Source of the DNA: Lithospermum erythrorhizon
Taxonomy: Eukaryota > Streptophyta > Magnoliopsida > Boraginales > Boraginaceae
Length of the DNA stretch: 64,000 nt
NCBI GenBank assembly: GCA_019722365.1
Contig: JADFUC010000051.1
Location: 248,001-312,000 of the forward strand
Direction of reading: 5' to 3'
Of this stretch, positions 48,620 to 60,899 are shown in pieces; positions within the stretch are counted from its first letter, which is position 1, and each line of letters starts with the position of its first letter. Made by a program: the position numbers and the translations under genes. The notes under the pieces were generated by a model, which had not been told where the DNA came from, did not search any database, and worked only from the letters and a program-made list of their open reading frames with translations.

Positions 48620-49889
48620 CATATTAGATAAGAAATCAATGTTTGCTCAATATTAAACAAGCGCACGACCTCGGTGAAGGTCCAACACAAGAGCCCCCAT
48701 GGGAATGTACCACGGATGCAAAGTGGGCGAATTCACCGTGTTTCATGATTCCGCCACCTCCATTTTGGGGGACGTAGTCGATTTCAAATTTCGCTTCTAA
48801 AGGCGCTTTTGTGGCAAAGAATAACCATTCCACAAATTTATAGACCTCCAGAATGCTCTCACAACCCTCAAATGTACACTATCTCGTATTCAATCCATTC
48901 CAACAACTTAATTATTTCAATCCAGCTTTGCCATTTGCATTTATTCTTACATCCATTAAACCAACGGGATTAGACCCCTCGATTTCATCCACGCTAAATA
49001 CAAGCCAAGAGAAAGGCAAAATGCCCTCTTTGGCTAAGGATAAACTTTCTTTCCCCTTCCTCTACATCTTCATACCCTCCTTTATCCTTCTGATTCTATT
49101 ATGTTTCCTTTTTAGTTATCAATCTTGATCCAACTTATAGTGTATTTTATCCCCTAAATTACCATCTTTCTGAGTGTTACAATGGTTATAATTCAAGCGA
49201 AATTAGGCAAATTGCGGGTCGGTCTAGTATTCATATAAATATTGGCTAACGCTTTTTCTAGATAAAGAGAGAATATAGTGGCAAATTCTTTAATATATAT
49301 ATACTTTCTAAATGGTCTAGCATTAACTTTTCATTGGTCAACAAATTCAAAGCGAAGAGTAAAGAAGAAAAATAAGTTTTAGTACTAATAAAATCATATA
49401 TCACATGAGATAAATAAATACTAGCATTAACATTATAAGTTTCACTTGCAATAACATTATAATTTCAGATTCTAATGATGTTAATAAAGTACATTTATTG
49501 GTAAAAAGTCCAATTTATTTATTTATTTTTAATTGTCCCAAATATATTATCTATATACATGCTCTATGTCTCTTTATCAACTTACTACAATCATTTATCC
49601 TCCCTCCATTTCAAATTAATCAACGCGATTTCTCAGACAAGATATCGACTAAGCAAATTAATTTTATTTACTAACCCAAAAAAATATAAACCCGATATAA
49701 TTGATTCTGCTTTTTAAAATATTTTATAATATTATTTTTATTATAATTTTTCATAATATATATATAAGTAAGAATTAATAATTAAAATTCATGCTTCTCG
49801 AATAGCCGAAAAGCTTTACCTAATTTGTAAATTCGAAAGCAGATTATGAAATCACATTGTAACCATTGTAGGAAACTAGTCTAGTAAAA
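48620..49889. other. intergenic, with a MITE-like end
   Basis: TCCTCCCTCCATTTCAAATT near 49597 resembles a Stowaway end without a visible partner. No gene was recognised. Confidence 0.4.
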
Positions 49890-51057
49890 CTAGCCTTTTG
49901 TCCCTGCTGCGGGTTCCTCGAAATGTGAAGGCGCCATTCCAAGTCCTCGACTCTGTTGCTTCTCCCACCCTTGGGTGTCTGCCTTGGAGTAAAACCAATA
50001 GTAGAGAATAGAGCCGATCATTGTCAGCAATGAAAGAGCGGCACCAGCAGCAAACACGCCTTCATGAAGCGTCGCACATGCCAACTCAATACCGCCAAAA
50101 ATACCTCGGTCTTTGGTGTGGTAAGCGTTCCTTGCGGACCCTGCTAATAAGCATGCCTCTGCCCCCAAGAAAGTCACCCTGAGTATTCAAATGTGAAAAT
50201 GATGCAGGTCAGAAACTGCACTAGACACTTTATTTGGCCATTGTATTAATGATCCACTTGAACAACATAGAGTAGTCATCACAATTTTATCAACCTCATT
50301 AATTCAGAATGCAACTCAGATCAAGCAAATGAAGAGAATTTAAGGTCTATTTTACAGTCTTAGGCATATTGAAAGGAACTTTGACCCTCTTAAATTTCCT
50401 ACATTACTTATTATAGCTATTTGTCAGAACTTGTTCACTTCTTCGAACTTAAAAACAATTGATTTTCAGCCTAGAAGGTTATTAGCAGCAAGTGGCTGAT
50501 GTACAATACTGAGAGTGGCACTAATCCAGCCATCACAGGAAAATGCACATCCTATTTCCAACTGGACTACGGCCAAGATCTTCTAGTTAGTGCTGCTCCT
50601 TGGAACATGTTCATCGTTTCTCTATTTTACTATTTATCCATTTTGAACTGCCATTTAGGTTGGGTCATTTGTGGTTGAAGGAGATATATATGTCAGACTA
50701 AGTTCCGTAAGAATCCCAACATCCATCCTTTAGCCACTAAAAGGGAAAGGGAGGCAGAGATAGAAAAGGCACAAACTATGATCAAAATCAAAATCATTCG
50801 TGTCAATTCAGGTAGCTTTTAGGATGGAGGGAGCATAAGTTGTGAATTACCATGAAAAGACGAAGAAGAACATAGCACAGGTAGTAGACCTGCCCTCCAT
50901 GATCCTTTTTCCACAGCAAAAACACTTGGTGACGCCATTAATTATCGTCTGGCTTACCAACAACAACCCGAATGCCGCCAATCCATACACCGACGAAGCA
51001 TTAGTTTCGTACAAGCAAAATGTTCTTAAATGGTACTCATCTGGCACAATCCTTTGC
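49890..51057 (-). CDS. DUF1218 membrane protein, first exon not found
   Basis: Small four-helix plant membrane protein of the DUF1218 family (several members act in secondary-wall or vein patterning). Two exons are clear: 50851-51057 (QRIVPDEYHLRTFCLYE, then SSVYGLAAFGLLLVSQTI and KCFCCGKRI) and 49890-50178 (GAEACLLAGSARNAYHTKD, then EGVFAAGAALSLLTMIGS). They join through a split Trp codon. Three membrane segments are visible. Conserved CFCCGK and RNAYHTK blocks identify the family. The expected first exon, encoding helix 1 and the AAE-type end, must leave two bases of a codon. I could not find it between 51057 and 55310, where MITEs occupy the near part. The gene is either split by a long intron or 5'-truncated. 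Confidence 0.8.
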
Positions 51058-51224
51058 CTATAAGCAAAATGAAAATTAAAAACCTAAAAAGATAGTATAG
51101 GATTTCCATTAGAACAAGCTTTGTAGCATTAATTAACATACATAACTCATTAGAATCAAAATTGTCAATATGGAGTAATAATTAAATGCAATATTATAAA
51201 TACTGACATATGATATTCCATCCA

Positions 51225-51445
51225 ATCTAAAATAATTGACTTTTCTCTACATATCGAACTAAATATTTAATCTTCAATTATTTTTATTATATTATTAAAA
51301 AAAATTAATATTATGAAAGTATTTTAAAAGACGAATCCAATTATATAAATTTATATTTTTTAAAATAATGAATAATTAATAATTGATGGTCAAAGTTCAA
51401 TTTCAAAAAAGTCAAACGTCAATTGTTTTGAATTGGAGAAAATAT
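51225..51445. mobile_element. Stowaway-like MITE
   Basis: The left end CCATCCAATCTAAAATAATT is mirrored on the right by TCAATTGTTTTGAATTGG, with GACTTTT/AAAAAGTC inside. The interior is AT-rich. Target TA bases are not clear. Confidence 0.55.
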
Positions 51446-51472
51446 ATTTTTAACAAATATTATACAACATAC

Positions 51473-51817
51473 TACCTCCATCCTCAAACTTATCACGTTA
51501 ATCTTAAATTATGTTAAAAATACTAATCCCTCTATCACATTTTTCAAGGACACTTATCCTTTTTCGGTGATAAAAAAATTGGTTCTTTTTTAGTTTAAAA
51601 AAACAGAGGGAAGAAGTAGTCTGGTAAACAAAATTTGAATTATTAAAAACTTTATGAAAAAAATAAATGCTCAGAAAATGGGATGGAGAGTGTATCTTTT
51701 CACATACTCTTTTCTAAATACTTCTTTTAAAAATACTTGCATAAAAGTTTGAGCTCAAAATCTACAAAAATTAACCATTAAATTTAAAATTGTACAATCT
51801 TTAGGATGAGTGGAGTA
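51473..51817. mobile_element. probable Stowaway-like MITE with a second end inside
   Basis: TACTACCTCCATCCT on the left pairs with AGGATGAGTGGAGTA on the right. CCCTCTATCACATTTTTCAA at 51527 looks like another MITE end, so one element may sit in another. Confidence 0.45.
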
Positions 51818-51819
51818 TC

Positions 51820-53929
51820 TAAGATTAGTGATAGAGTGATTGGACAAGTGGGAGTCCAATCTACGTATTAAAGCCGTGATTATTAGGTTTAGTGTCCTAG
51901 ATTAGCCTACTATGTAAATGTTCACAATATTGTAATTTATGTTCGAACAATTTATATTCAGTTAAATATATTTATATTTAAAAAAAAAACTTACCTCTAT
52001 ATCAATTACTTTAGTTCAAACTTTGGAACTCTTAACAATCAAAATTTCGAACCTAGACAATGTTTTTGAGTAGCAACTAGCAAGTACACAAGTAAAAGCT
52101 GATTGTTGAAAATTTAATCCATAAAAGTGAATACTTTAAATTGAATAAATATAAATAAAGGGTACCGTGGAACGGCGTAATTCAGCACCAATATGGGTAT
52201 GGTCAAACTATACTCAAACGTGGAAGTATTTTCCAACCTTGGTCAATTCAATAAATATTTATTTATGACACTTGTAATTTCGAACAGGATAAAAATATAA
52301 GGGATAAAATTCTAAAAAATAATTTAGGAGGATCAAATTTTTAAAAAGTAGAAGTAAAGTACCAAAAATAATAAAATAAAATGCTTACTAGACTTGAACC
52401 CAAGCAAATAATGTAAAATGATTATTCTTGTTTATCTTACATTATATATAGACTAATTAGCTGAATGCTTCTATACTATCACTTTATTTTTAGTTAAGTC
52501 CTTAAATGCATCGTTCAAGATCTAACTGAAAGTTTATTAATATCTTGTGTAGGAACTGATGCAATTCTTCTCGGTGCTGAGATTTTGTAAGCTTTGTATC
52601 CAATTGAGCATTTCAATTGTAGGAAAAAATTAAAGGAGGTATCTTCTGCCACCTCGTTAAACCGAGTAGAATCTCATTTTAGTCCAACATACCTTTTTCT
52701 TTACCATCGAGGAAGAACTATAGAGGTCAAGCTCATCTTTTAAATTTGTACAGGCAGATAAAGTTTTCAATCAAGATCTATATTTCAAGAAACTTTACAG
52801 CCAGAGGGAACTAAGTTACAGGGCCAGTGGGTGGGAGTTGGAGATAGGGGTGGGTTCGAGAAGAGAGGGGGAAAATTAAAAATTGTGTAATTTTAATTAT
52901 TATAAACGTTGATACATGTTAAATTATTTTAAAATATATCTCACTAAATTTACTTCACATCACAGAAGCTCCTTTTTATCCTCGCTTTTATATCAAAACA
53001 GCTCGCGACCACACCTAAAAAGAAGCACAGCTTCGCGACCACATCAAAAAAGCACGAAAGCTTTAAAAGCCTAATCGAAAATAAAGCTGATAATTTAGCT
53101 TATTATCTCGACTAATTAGCCTTTTATATAATATCTATACTAACATTAAAAAACTTGGGGGTAAGGGGAGGTCCGCCCCTGCTTTCGAGGAGTATAATGA
53201 TGGATGCTCTTATGGTGCTATTTTTTTTCATCATCGATGACATTTTAAAGCTTTTTAATTCACGACGTATAAATATACTCTAATGGCGAAATTTATGAAC
53301 AAAAAAATGATTACAAAATATACTCAACGCTAAGAATTTGCATATTTGTATGTAGAGTCCAAATGTAATTCGTCGCTCTCGATCAACCTCGACCAACTCT
53401 AATGACACCTATCAACATTTACTTAAAGTACATCTAGCCTAAAGACCATATCGGCTAAGTAGTAATGTGAGCAAAAATGAGACTTGTTTGACTTAAACTA
53501 TCGGACATAATAATTAATTTGGTGGAAAAAGAGTTCAAGTGTCCCATTTTTTTAAAGTTTCATGTCAAAAGAGTTCAGGTGAGTATTTAAAAGTTTGGAA
53601 GATTACGTGTCTATTTAAAGTGTTTTATGTAGTTCACGTGTCTATATGAAATTTAGCCACGTTCATATTGATATTATTATTAAACTAAAGAATAACACGA
53701 AAAAAGGTTAAAAGTACCCATTAATAATACAAAATGATAATTGATTATAACTAATTTTCTAAAAGTATGATGATAAGTATTAAAAATAGGAAAAGTTATT
53801 TGATATGTTCAATTTAATTCTAGATAGTTAGAGCGTCGTTATCATATTTGACGTGATAAAATTTAATGAACTATTTTAATTGTGGATATTTTGCTTTCTT
53901 TACTTCCCAGTATTCTACTCCTTTTGCTT
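51820..53929. other. gene-free AT-rich stretch
   Basis: No exon or named repeat was recognised. This is where a distant first exon of the DUF1218 gene might lie, but none was seen. Confidence 0.45.
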
Positions 53930-54117
53930 GTATGAGGATTTTAATGGTCAGGGTCGTGTCTCGGTGTTGCGGGGTTACCTAGCTATGCTGGGTACTGTGT
54001 ATGGGGTGGCTACGGACCCGTCTGAGGTACATCTCGGATAACCTTCCCATATTGATAATGGACTAACCGTGCGGGACGCCCTACGTTGAGTGTATCAACG
54101 TATGAGGATTTTAATGG
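53930..54117. mobile_element. 152-bp insertion with perfect 18-bp target duplication, SINE-like
   Basis: GTATGAGGATTTTAATGG occurs at 53930-53947 and again at 54100-54117. The 152 bases between them are much richer in G and C than the AT-rich flanks. TAGCTATGCTGG (about 53980) is one base off an RNA polymerase III A-box, and GGTACATCTCG further on is a weak B-box. There is no poly(A) tail. An 18-bp perfect duplication fits LINE-driven insertion. Confidence 0.7.
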
Positions 54118-55310
54118 GTATAGTGGACCTTAGACAGAGAGATGGATTTGTCTACATCGTGATTAACTCATTAAAGGAACGGCTGAGTTGATTCTTCCAA
54201 TATTTCCATGAAGAGAAAAAGAAAGAAAACATCAATCACAAACATCTACTTCTAGAACATATTTTTTTTCTCGAGTACAAAGATAGTTGTTATATATAGT
54301 TGCAAAAAATTACTATTCGCAATCGATGAATTTTTTATGATAATATTATTATTCATATTTATAAACTAACTATTTTAATTATATTTCAATATTTTCACAT
54401 TTTACATTTAAAATCTTTCATATTCATTACTCTATTCTAAAAAGTCTAACATAAAAAGTTTCAAGATTTTAAAATTGGATTTTCGCAACTATTTCAACAT
54501 TTTACAGTTTACAGTAGTAGGTGATTTTTACCTCCCGCCTGCTGATATCCTGACCAAAAGCTATTACCTCAGGAAATGGAGGTTTTAATTTTTTTAATTT
54601 TAAGCAAATAAAAATATCCCAATTGACTAATAAGGGCGCGTAAGGCAATAGAATTATATGATAGTTAACAATGAAGAAGGGAAATATTAGAGTAACGATT
54701 ATTAAATAGGAACAAGATAATTAATTTCGATTACATATAACAATTAGTGTGATTTTGACTATGTTTATTGTGTAAAATTATATATATATAAAATATAATT
54801 TAGTCATTTTTTAAATTTTAACTGAGTTTAAAATTTTTTTACGGCTGTATATAGCAACACCCGAGTACAAAACATGGGGCAGCTAAAGTCACATGTGAAA
54901 TTATAATACAATCTACATTCTTCATCAGGACATTAAAATAGCCTGTTTTTGTAAATATGGAGAGAAGGGAAGATGACTTTACTGACAATTCATTACCAAA
55001 GCAAAACAGTTATATATGATGGATGAAGAGGGTGCCTTCAAGAGAATGATTCGGAGTTCTTGCAGTAACAAATTCGAGTCATCCTTGTGAAGCACTGCGA
55101 GCCTTCATCAATTTGTAGAACATTCAGTTACTATTTTTTTTAGACTTCCCATTTTTCATCGCTCTTTTTACCACTTCTGCTGGGGGTAATCTATTCTTCT
55201 ACATTTTCTTATACAACAACAGGGTTCCCTCTTGTGATTAACAAGGTAACCACTTACTTAAACTATGCTTAATACCCCTGAAAAGTAAAGAATACAAGAC
55301 TCCTGGATTC
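54118..55310. other. intergenic, no feature seen
   Basis: AT-rich. The last 400 bases are the downstream flank of the DUF789 gene. Confidence 0.5.
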
Positions 55311-58300
55311 TCATCTACGCTGAAAGAACAGGAAATCTGGATGGTTAACCTGACGCAAAGCCAGCCAGTTATCGGCAGACTGCAGAAGGGAGTTCACCAA
55401 TTGACGTTCATAACCTCCATTAGGCGCCCACAGTGTTCCCTTAAACTTGTATGAAGCAAGACCGAAAACTGGTAATGAAATTTTGGCGAGGCCTTCCACT
55501 TCACTTGGATGTAAGGGAGATGGACATTGTACATTTTGAGTTCCTGAGCGATGACACAGCAACCATAAAAATTAGATTTTGTGGACAAAGAAGATTGATC
55601 GGGTAACTGGGAAGAAAAATCAAACGATGGAGATGGAGTGAATAACAAAGGAAACTATTTTTTACAACCACGTAGTAGGGAGCAGTGAGTTCAAGTAGCA
55701 CAAACATAAAACACGGGCGTGTGATATAGAAATCATTTTGAGTTTTGACAAACAAAATCAACTCCAGCTCACACCCAAAACCAAAGCTAAAACGAAAAAA
55801 GGAAGAAACAAAACCATGCAATCTTCCAAAATAACATAGTAACAACGAAATACTTGGCAAGTTGGCAAAAGAAATAGTGACAATAGTCACTCAAAACGGA
55901 AAATATTGAAAATCAATCAACAACTATAATTCCTTGCAAAATGCATCACAGGAATAGCCATTGACAATCCGTACTGAGAAAATGTACAATTATAATAAAA
56001 AGAGATGAGCCATGAGTTGAGAAGAAAATGACAGATAGGAAAAGCTAAGAAATAAAAAAGGGAGGAGAAGGGGGGTGTCTAACGTTACCTGCCATGGGTG
56101 TATGTAGAGAATGGAAGGTCAGAAAACAAGCATCTAGGTCTTGAAGCGAAGGTCCCACTGGTATTCTGTAAATCGGGTACCTACAAGTAACATCTTACTT
56201 AGACAAACAACGATATATTATATAAGTGGTCCTCCTGGAAACAAGAAAATTTTAATACCAGGCCACCGAAATCCAACTAGAGGAGAGCAGATCACAACTT
56301 CGTAGTGTCCTTAGTTCAGGAAAGTGAACAGCAAGTTGGGATATCTGTATAGGAAAGCAAATAATCAGTCAGGCATACAAAGAATAAGTTTTTTCATAAA
56401 TATGTCCCAGGAAAGTACAAAAGAAGAAAGAAAACGGAAAAGATACCTTGTCATATAGAGGTTCTCGGCAATAAGGTGCATCGTTTGCAAGATACTCAAA
56501 CAACAGGGAACCTGGAGAACCCCCAGATTCCCCCTCATCGCTAGAGGATCCCTCATGAAGAGCCATATGCTGGTCACTTGAGGACAACCGGCATGAGACA
56601 TCACTAGTTTTATGTTGATATATCGTTGAATCTGTTAATGAATTCACAAAGCCTCTCTCATGCTCAGAATCACTGCTCCAGTCACTACTTGAATCTTTGA
56701 AATAGTCACTATCACTATCCTCACCCAGTTGCCTATTACCCGAAGAAATAAATCAGATTCATGAAGACAACAATCTGTAATAGATGCTAAAAATATAGTC
56801 AATTAAGTTCCACATATTTTGAAATAGTCATCAACAAAAGTCTACTATTTTCAGATGATCAAAGATGAACATTTTTAAATCCAAAAGTTGATTATTGAAA
56901 TCTCGTCACAATTCACAAGTCAAGCAATGAATAAGAAAACAATTATCTGTGGAAAGGGTCAAAACTAATTATATAAGCAGATTCAACTAAAAAAACTACA
57001 AGGTCTAATTAAAGCACGTTGACTACCTTGTTTTGTGTGAAGACTTCGAAGAATTTCCATATAACTGAATTCCAGATAAGAAGGGCACATAGTACTGTAC
57101 AACACTATCACTGTCATTCAATAACAACGGAACTCCAACTCCATACACACTCCACTCCTTGAAAGACTCCCAAAGATCACCTAACACAAAATAGTGCCAA
57201 AATTCTGCATCGCATGCTCTCCAGCTTCTCATCGTTGTCTGAAATAAACAAATGTGTAACACAATAGAACTACATTTATGAGATGCACAAATGAACTGAA
57301 TCACGGTAATTAAAATGAAACGAATACACAATAGAAACTGCTCTAAGTTTAAAAAATATAAGCAGAGTAGTGACTTCTTTACTATCAAATTGTTCTTGCC
57401 TGATAACGATTTTCTCTAAGTAGCTGGACCTCTATAAATAAGTTCCAATTTCTTCTCATTCAGTGTGTAAAGAACCAGAGAAGCAATGTCACGGCTACGT
57501 AAATCAGAACAAAGTAAATGTAACCATATTATTGATCCCTCATTTCATCCCTATCTTTAAACTACATACCTTTTAGAATTTACAAGAAACAACTTATATC
57601 AATCAACTTCAACAATCAAGCACAAACACTTCAAACCCAGCATATTCAAAAAAACAATCCATATATTCAATTCACAAGAAACCACATTCACTACTACAAT
57701 GGCCAAATCCCAAAACAAGCTCAAGCAACTATAATCACTACCCACAAAAAAAGATTTAAACTTTACTACAAAATTATCAAAATGGTCAGCCTTTTTAGAA
57801 TTTACAAGAAACAACATACAATATAAATCAGCTTCAACAATCAATCACAAACACTTCAAAACCAACACATTAAAAAAAAAAATCATTTTTTCAATTCACT
57901 AGCAATCACATTCATTAGTCATTACTACAATATCAAAACAAGTTCAAGCAACTATAATCACTACCCACCAAAAAAATAATTAAAACTTTACTGAAAATAC
58001 TCAAAAGAAAAAGTACTAATTCTTCAGTTCACTATGAACCACATTCATTACTACAATAGCCAAACCCAAAAATAATCTGAAGCAACTATAGTCACTATTC
58101 ACAAAAAATATTTAAACTTTACTATAAAAAATCAAACTTTACACCAAAATGATCAAAATGGAATAACTTTAACCTCTGAAAATTGTTGTGCATACACCAA
58201 AGGCTCAATTGATCCAATAAACCTTTCCAAATTACACAAATAAGATTCTTGAAAACCCAACTTCCCATTTTTACTACTTATCTTACTATCATGTTTACTA

Positions 58301-58425
58301 CATTGATTACTCTTATCGTTCTCATTCTTTTGACTTTGACTTTGTCTTTGTTGAGCTCTGGCTACACTAGAAAATCCATATTCTCCATTCTTACTCATAT
58401 TAAACTGCAATCCAGCTCCCAACAT
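55311..58425 (-). CDS. DUF789 family protein
   Basis: Plant protein of the DUF789 family, function unknown. Six exons join with GT-AG sites and matching phases: 58174-58425, 57027-57238, 56447-56732, 56259-56344, 56089-56180 and 55311-55543, giving 386 aa. The start [20 protein letters not shown] follows the family pattern; an in-frame ATG 15 bases upstream is the alternative. Family blocks are present: [83 protein letters not shown] and the final [19 protein letters not shown]. Exon 3 adds an acidic Ser-rich linker ([20 protein letters not shown]), probably disordered. No membrane segment or signal is seen. It looks functional. Confidence 0.9.
57566..58173. repeat. tandem repeat in DUF789 intron 1
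   Basis: TTTTAGAATTTACAAGAAAC occurs at 57571 and 57793 (period 222). A core from TTCAATTCAC through CACATTCA, CTACTACAAT and CAAGCAACTATAATCACTAC to TTTAAACTTTACT occurs three times, near 57667, 57889 and 58022. The third copy is shorter and reaches the 5' splice site of intron 1. Confidence 0.8.
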
Positions 58426-59469
58426 CAATTTGAACTTCAACTCTAAGCTTTAAATTTATTAATATATGATATATATCAAATTCTTGAATATATAGTTACT
58501 TATTTAGTTGATTCTAGTAATTTTGTGTGATGAGTAAATTTCAATTAGGACAACTAATTGGGACACACTGATTCTGTGAAACTGGATGGAGAGAAGTTTG
58601 GAAAAATCAAGAAAACTTGTACAATCCTAAATCAGAGTAGATGTGATACAATCGAATGTTGTAGTGATTGTGTTATCATTGAAGGATTCATGAGGTTAAA
58701 AGATTTGAATGTTATGAGAATTGGTAATTATTGTAATGTTAATTATAAAAAAAATAAAATTAGAATCAATTTCGAGCTGAAATTATGTTGGCTCGAGTTT
58801 GTTACTAAAGGAGTCGAGATTAAGACTTGACAAGTTTCATCGAGCTGAATCAATTCATTCGTTTGTTATCACTACCATTACATAAACATTATGTTCGGTC
58901 ATTGTACTGAATATATTTTATAATTGCTCCCGAGGTATTGCTTAACTGATAAAGAATAATGGTGCTATCTATCAGCACCTCGTCTTTTCATACAATATGA
59001 GTTCGACTTTCATAAGGAGATCTTGTAATGAAGTGGTTAAGAGGAGATCAATTGAGACACATTTCGCAATTAACTCTTCCGTGATACCTAGGACAGGGAC
59101 CTTGAGGACCGTTAGTGTGATGGTTTCACACTCTTTTTTAATATTTTTTACAATTACAGTGACCAATGAGAAAGACAAAAGAAAAATTGTGATTGGTTGA
59201 TTTGTAGTCACTTGGATTACTTACATATGGAGGCATAAGATGACGCCACATGGAGGAATGACACGTGTTCGGTTACATGAATCCTAGAAGTCTTTTATCT
59301 AAATCTTGAATGTGTTTTTCACTGCGTCAAGCCGCCACGTTTGACCCTATCATGTCCTCATCACTTGCTGGATGTAAATATATGGTCATTGCATGTCGTT
59401 TGGTGGTTCATAAAATCATTAATCTATAAGATTACCTGTCTCATTTGTTGTATATGACATAAAAATAAA
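58426..59469. other. DUF789 upstream region and repeat debris
   Basis: No exon was recognised. 58930-59060 (GGTGCTATCTATCAGCACC, a short hairpin, and following sequence) is of a type often seen in plant mobile-element ends. Confidence 0.35.
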
Positions 59470-60619
59470 TATTAAATTATTATGTATTATTTAACTAATG
59501 GATCTCAATATGTAAAACTTGAATCATCTCTTGATCGATAATAATAATACGGTCTCTGATTTATACCTTGTGATAATTTAATAGGCTCACCATCACAATC
59601 TTTAGGTCGAAATCTGGTCGACGTCGGGAGGTCGAGAGGCTTTTGTAATCTCGAACTTCTCCCCGAGCTTCCTCTTGTGGCTACTCTTCGGAAGATCAGG
59701 CATAGATCGGGACTATAACTCCGCTTGAACTCAATCGGAAGTGACGAGTTTAGCCCCGATGTAAACCCGGTAATAATACTCAGACGTATTTACAGCGACT
59801 CGAAATATTCGCCCAACACAAATGCGTCTGGCTTCCGCTAAAAAGTACTTGAGAATGCGCAAATGTGGCCCAAACAGCGAAAGATATTGTTTGAAGCACA
59901 AAGTTGCGGTAGATAAATTTACTCGAGATTGCGAATCATGAACATATACGTAGCGTATAGCCGAGAACATTGTGTCCTTACAGGGTAAACAATGAATAGT
60001 GAATAAGATTGAACAAAACCATACATCATAAGCGATTGCTAACCGAAAACCAACGGCGAGGTGCACATTTTATGTCTGACAATTTGTGGCTTCTGGCCAT
60101 GCAGGACATTTCTGGTAAAATCAGGCGATTTCATATACTTCATAGATAAATCCCATGGAGAAGCAGCGTTATGGACATCCATATGATCTGACTCCCATTC
60201 TTGGCAATTTCTTCTGACCGGGGAAAGTTCGAACCGTCGCTTGTCTTTGTCGGCTGGAGCAAGTAATGTCGCCGATAGTCATCCGCTTTAACTTGATGGT
60301 TGCAGCGGCCAAAACTGAGCTTTGGGCGTTCGATCTTGCCGTCGAAGTGATCACTTGCTTATAGACCAGCAGTGCGAGAGCGCCGCGCCTGCGGTAGCCT
60401 CGACCCGTCTTTCCGTATTCGGAATTTCTTCGGCAACGTTAATCATAAGCCTACGTAGACTTGCGCCGTTGGGATATGCGTTATGGGAAGGTCCGAACTT
60501 CTCGACTCACACTGTAGCTACTCGTCGGAAGATCGGGGCCTTAGGTCAGGGACACATAACTTCAGCAATAAAGATAAGTATTAAATTATTATGAATTATT
60601 TAACTAATGGATCTCAATA
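59470..60619. repeat. 1.1-kb segment bounded by 41-bp direct repeats
   Basis: 59470-59510 and 60579-60619 are identical except for one base (TATTAAATTATTATG at the start, GGATCTCAATA at the end). Inside, a second looser direct repeat of about 75 bases lies at 59656-59730 and 60489-60566 (shared GAACTTCTC, GGCTACTC/AGCTACTC, CGGAAGATC). The inside is richer in G and C than the flanks and has LTR-like wording. No coding domain was seen. Confidence 0.7.
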
Positions 60620-60899
60620 CTTTTTTAAAAACAGAACACTTATCAATTTTTTTTTGATATGCCACTATTTAATAGTCAAATGGGATAATATATCTCTTCT
60701 AATTATGCAGTATTTATTTTAAGAATTCAAAATTTAAACAAATTACTTTATTCTTACCTAAAATATCATTCATACGTTCTAAATTTAATATTAGTATGTT
60801 TACTTTTAAACTTTAATCTCAAATATTCAAAATATGTTAATTTTTTATTAAATAAAACCCTAATTAAATTGGCGAGTTGCTCTAACAAGAACATGTGTA

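Noticed and set aside
48636..48833. 65-codon minus-strand frame (MEWLFFATKAPLEAKF...) as a gene exon
   Set aside because: Composition looks coding, but there are no partner exons, no named family and no clear splice context.
53948..54099. tRNA gene
   Set aside because: No cloverleaf with anticodon arm could be drawn and the B-box is weak; insertion with target duplication explains it better.
58249..58446. Plus-strand frame at the DUF789 start as a separate gene
   Set aside because: It is the reverse of DUF789 exon 1, which has family conservation on the minus strand.
60322..60594. 90-codon plus-strand frame as a gene
   Set aside because: It lies in GC-rich repeat-like sequence, overlaps one of the inner direct repeats and has no family likeness.
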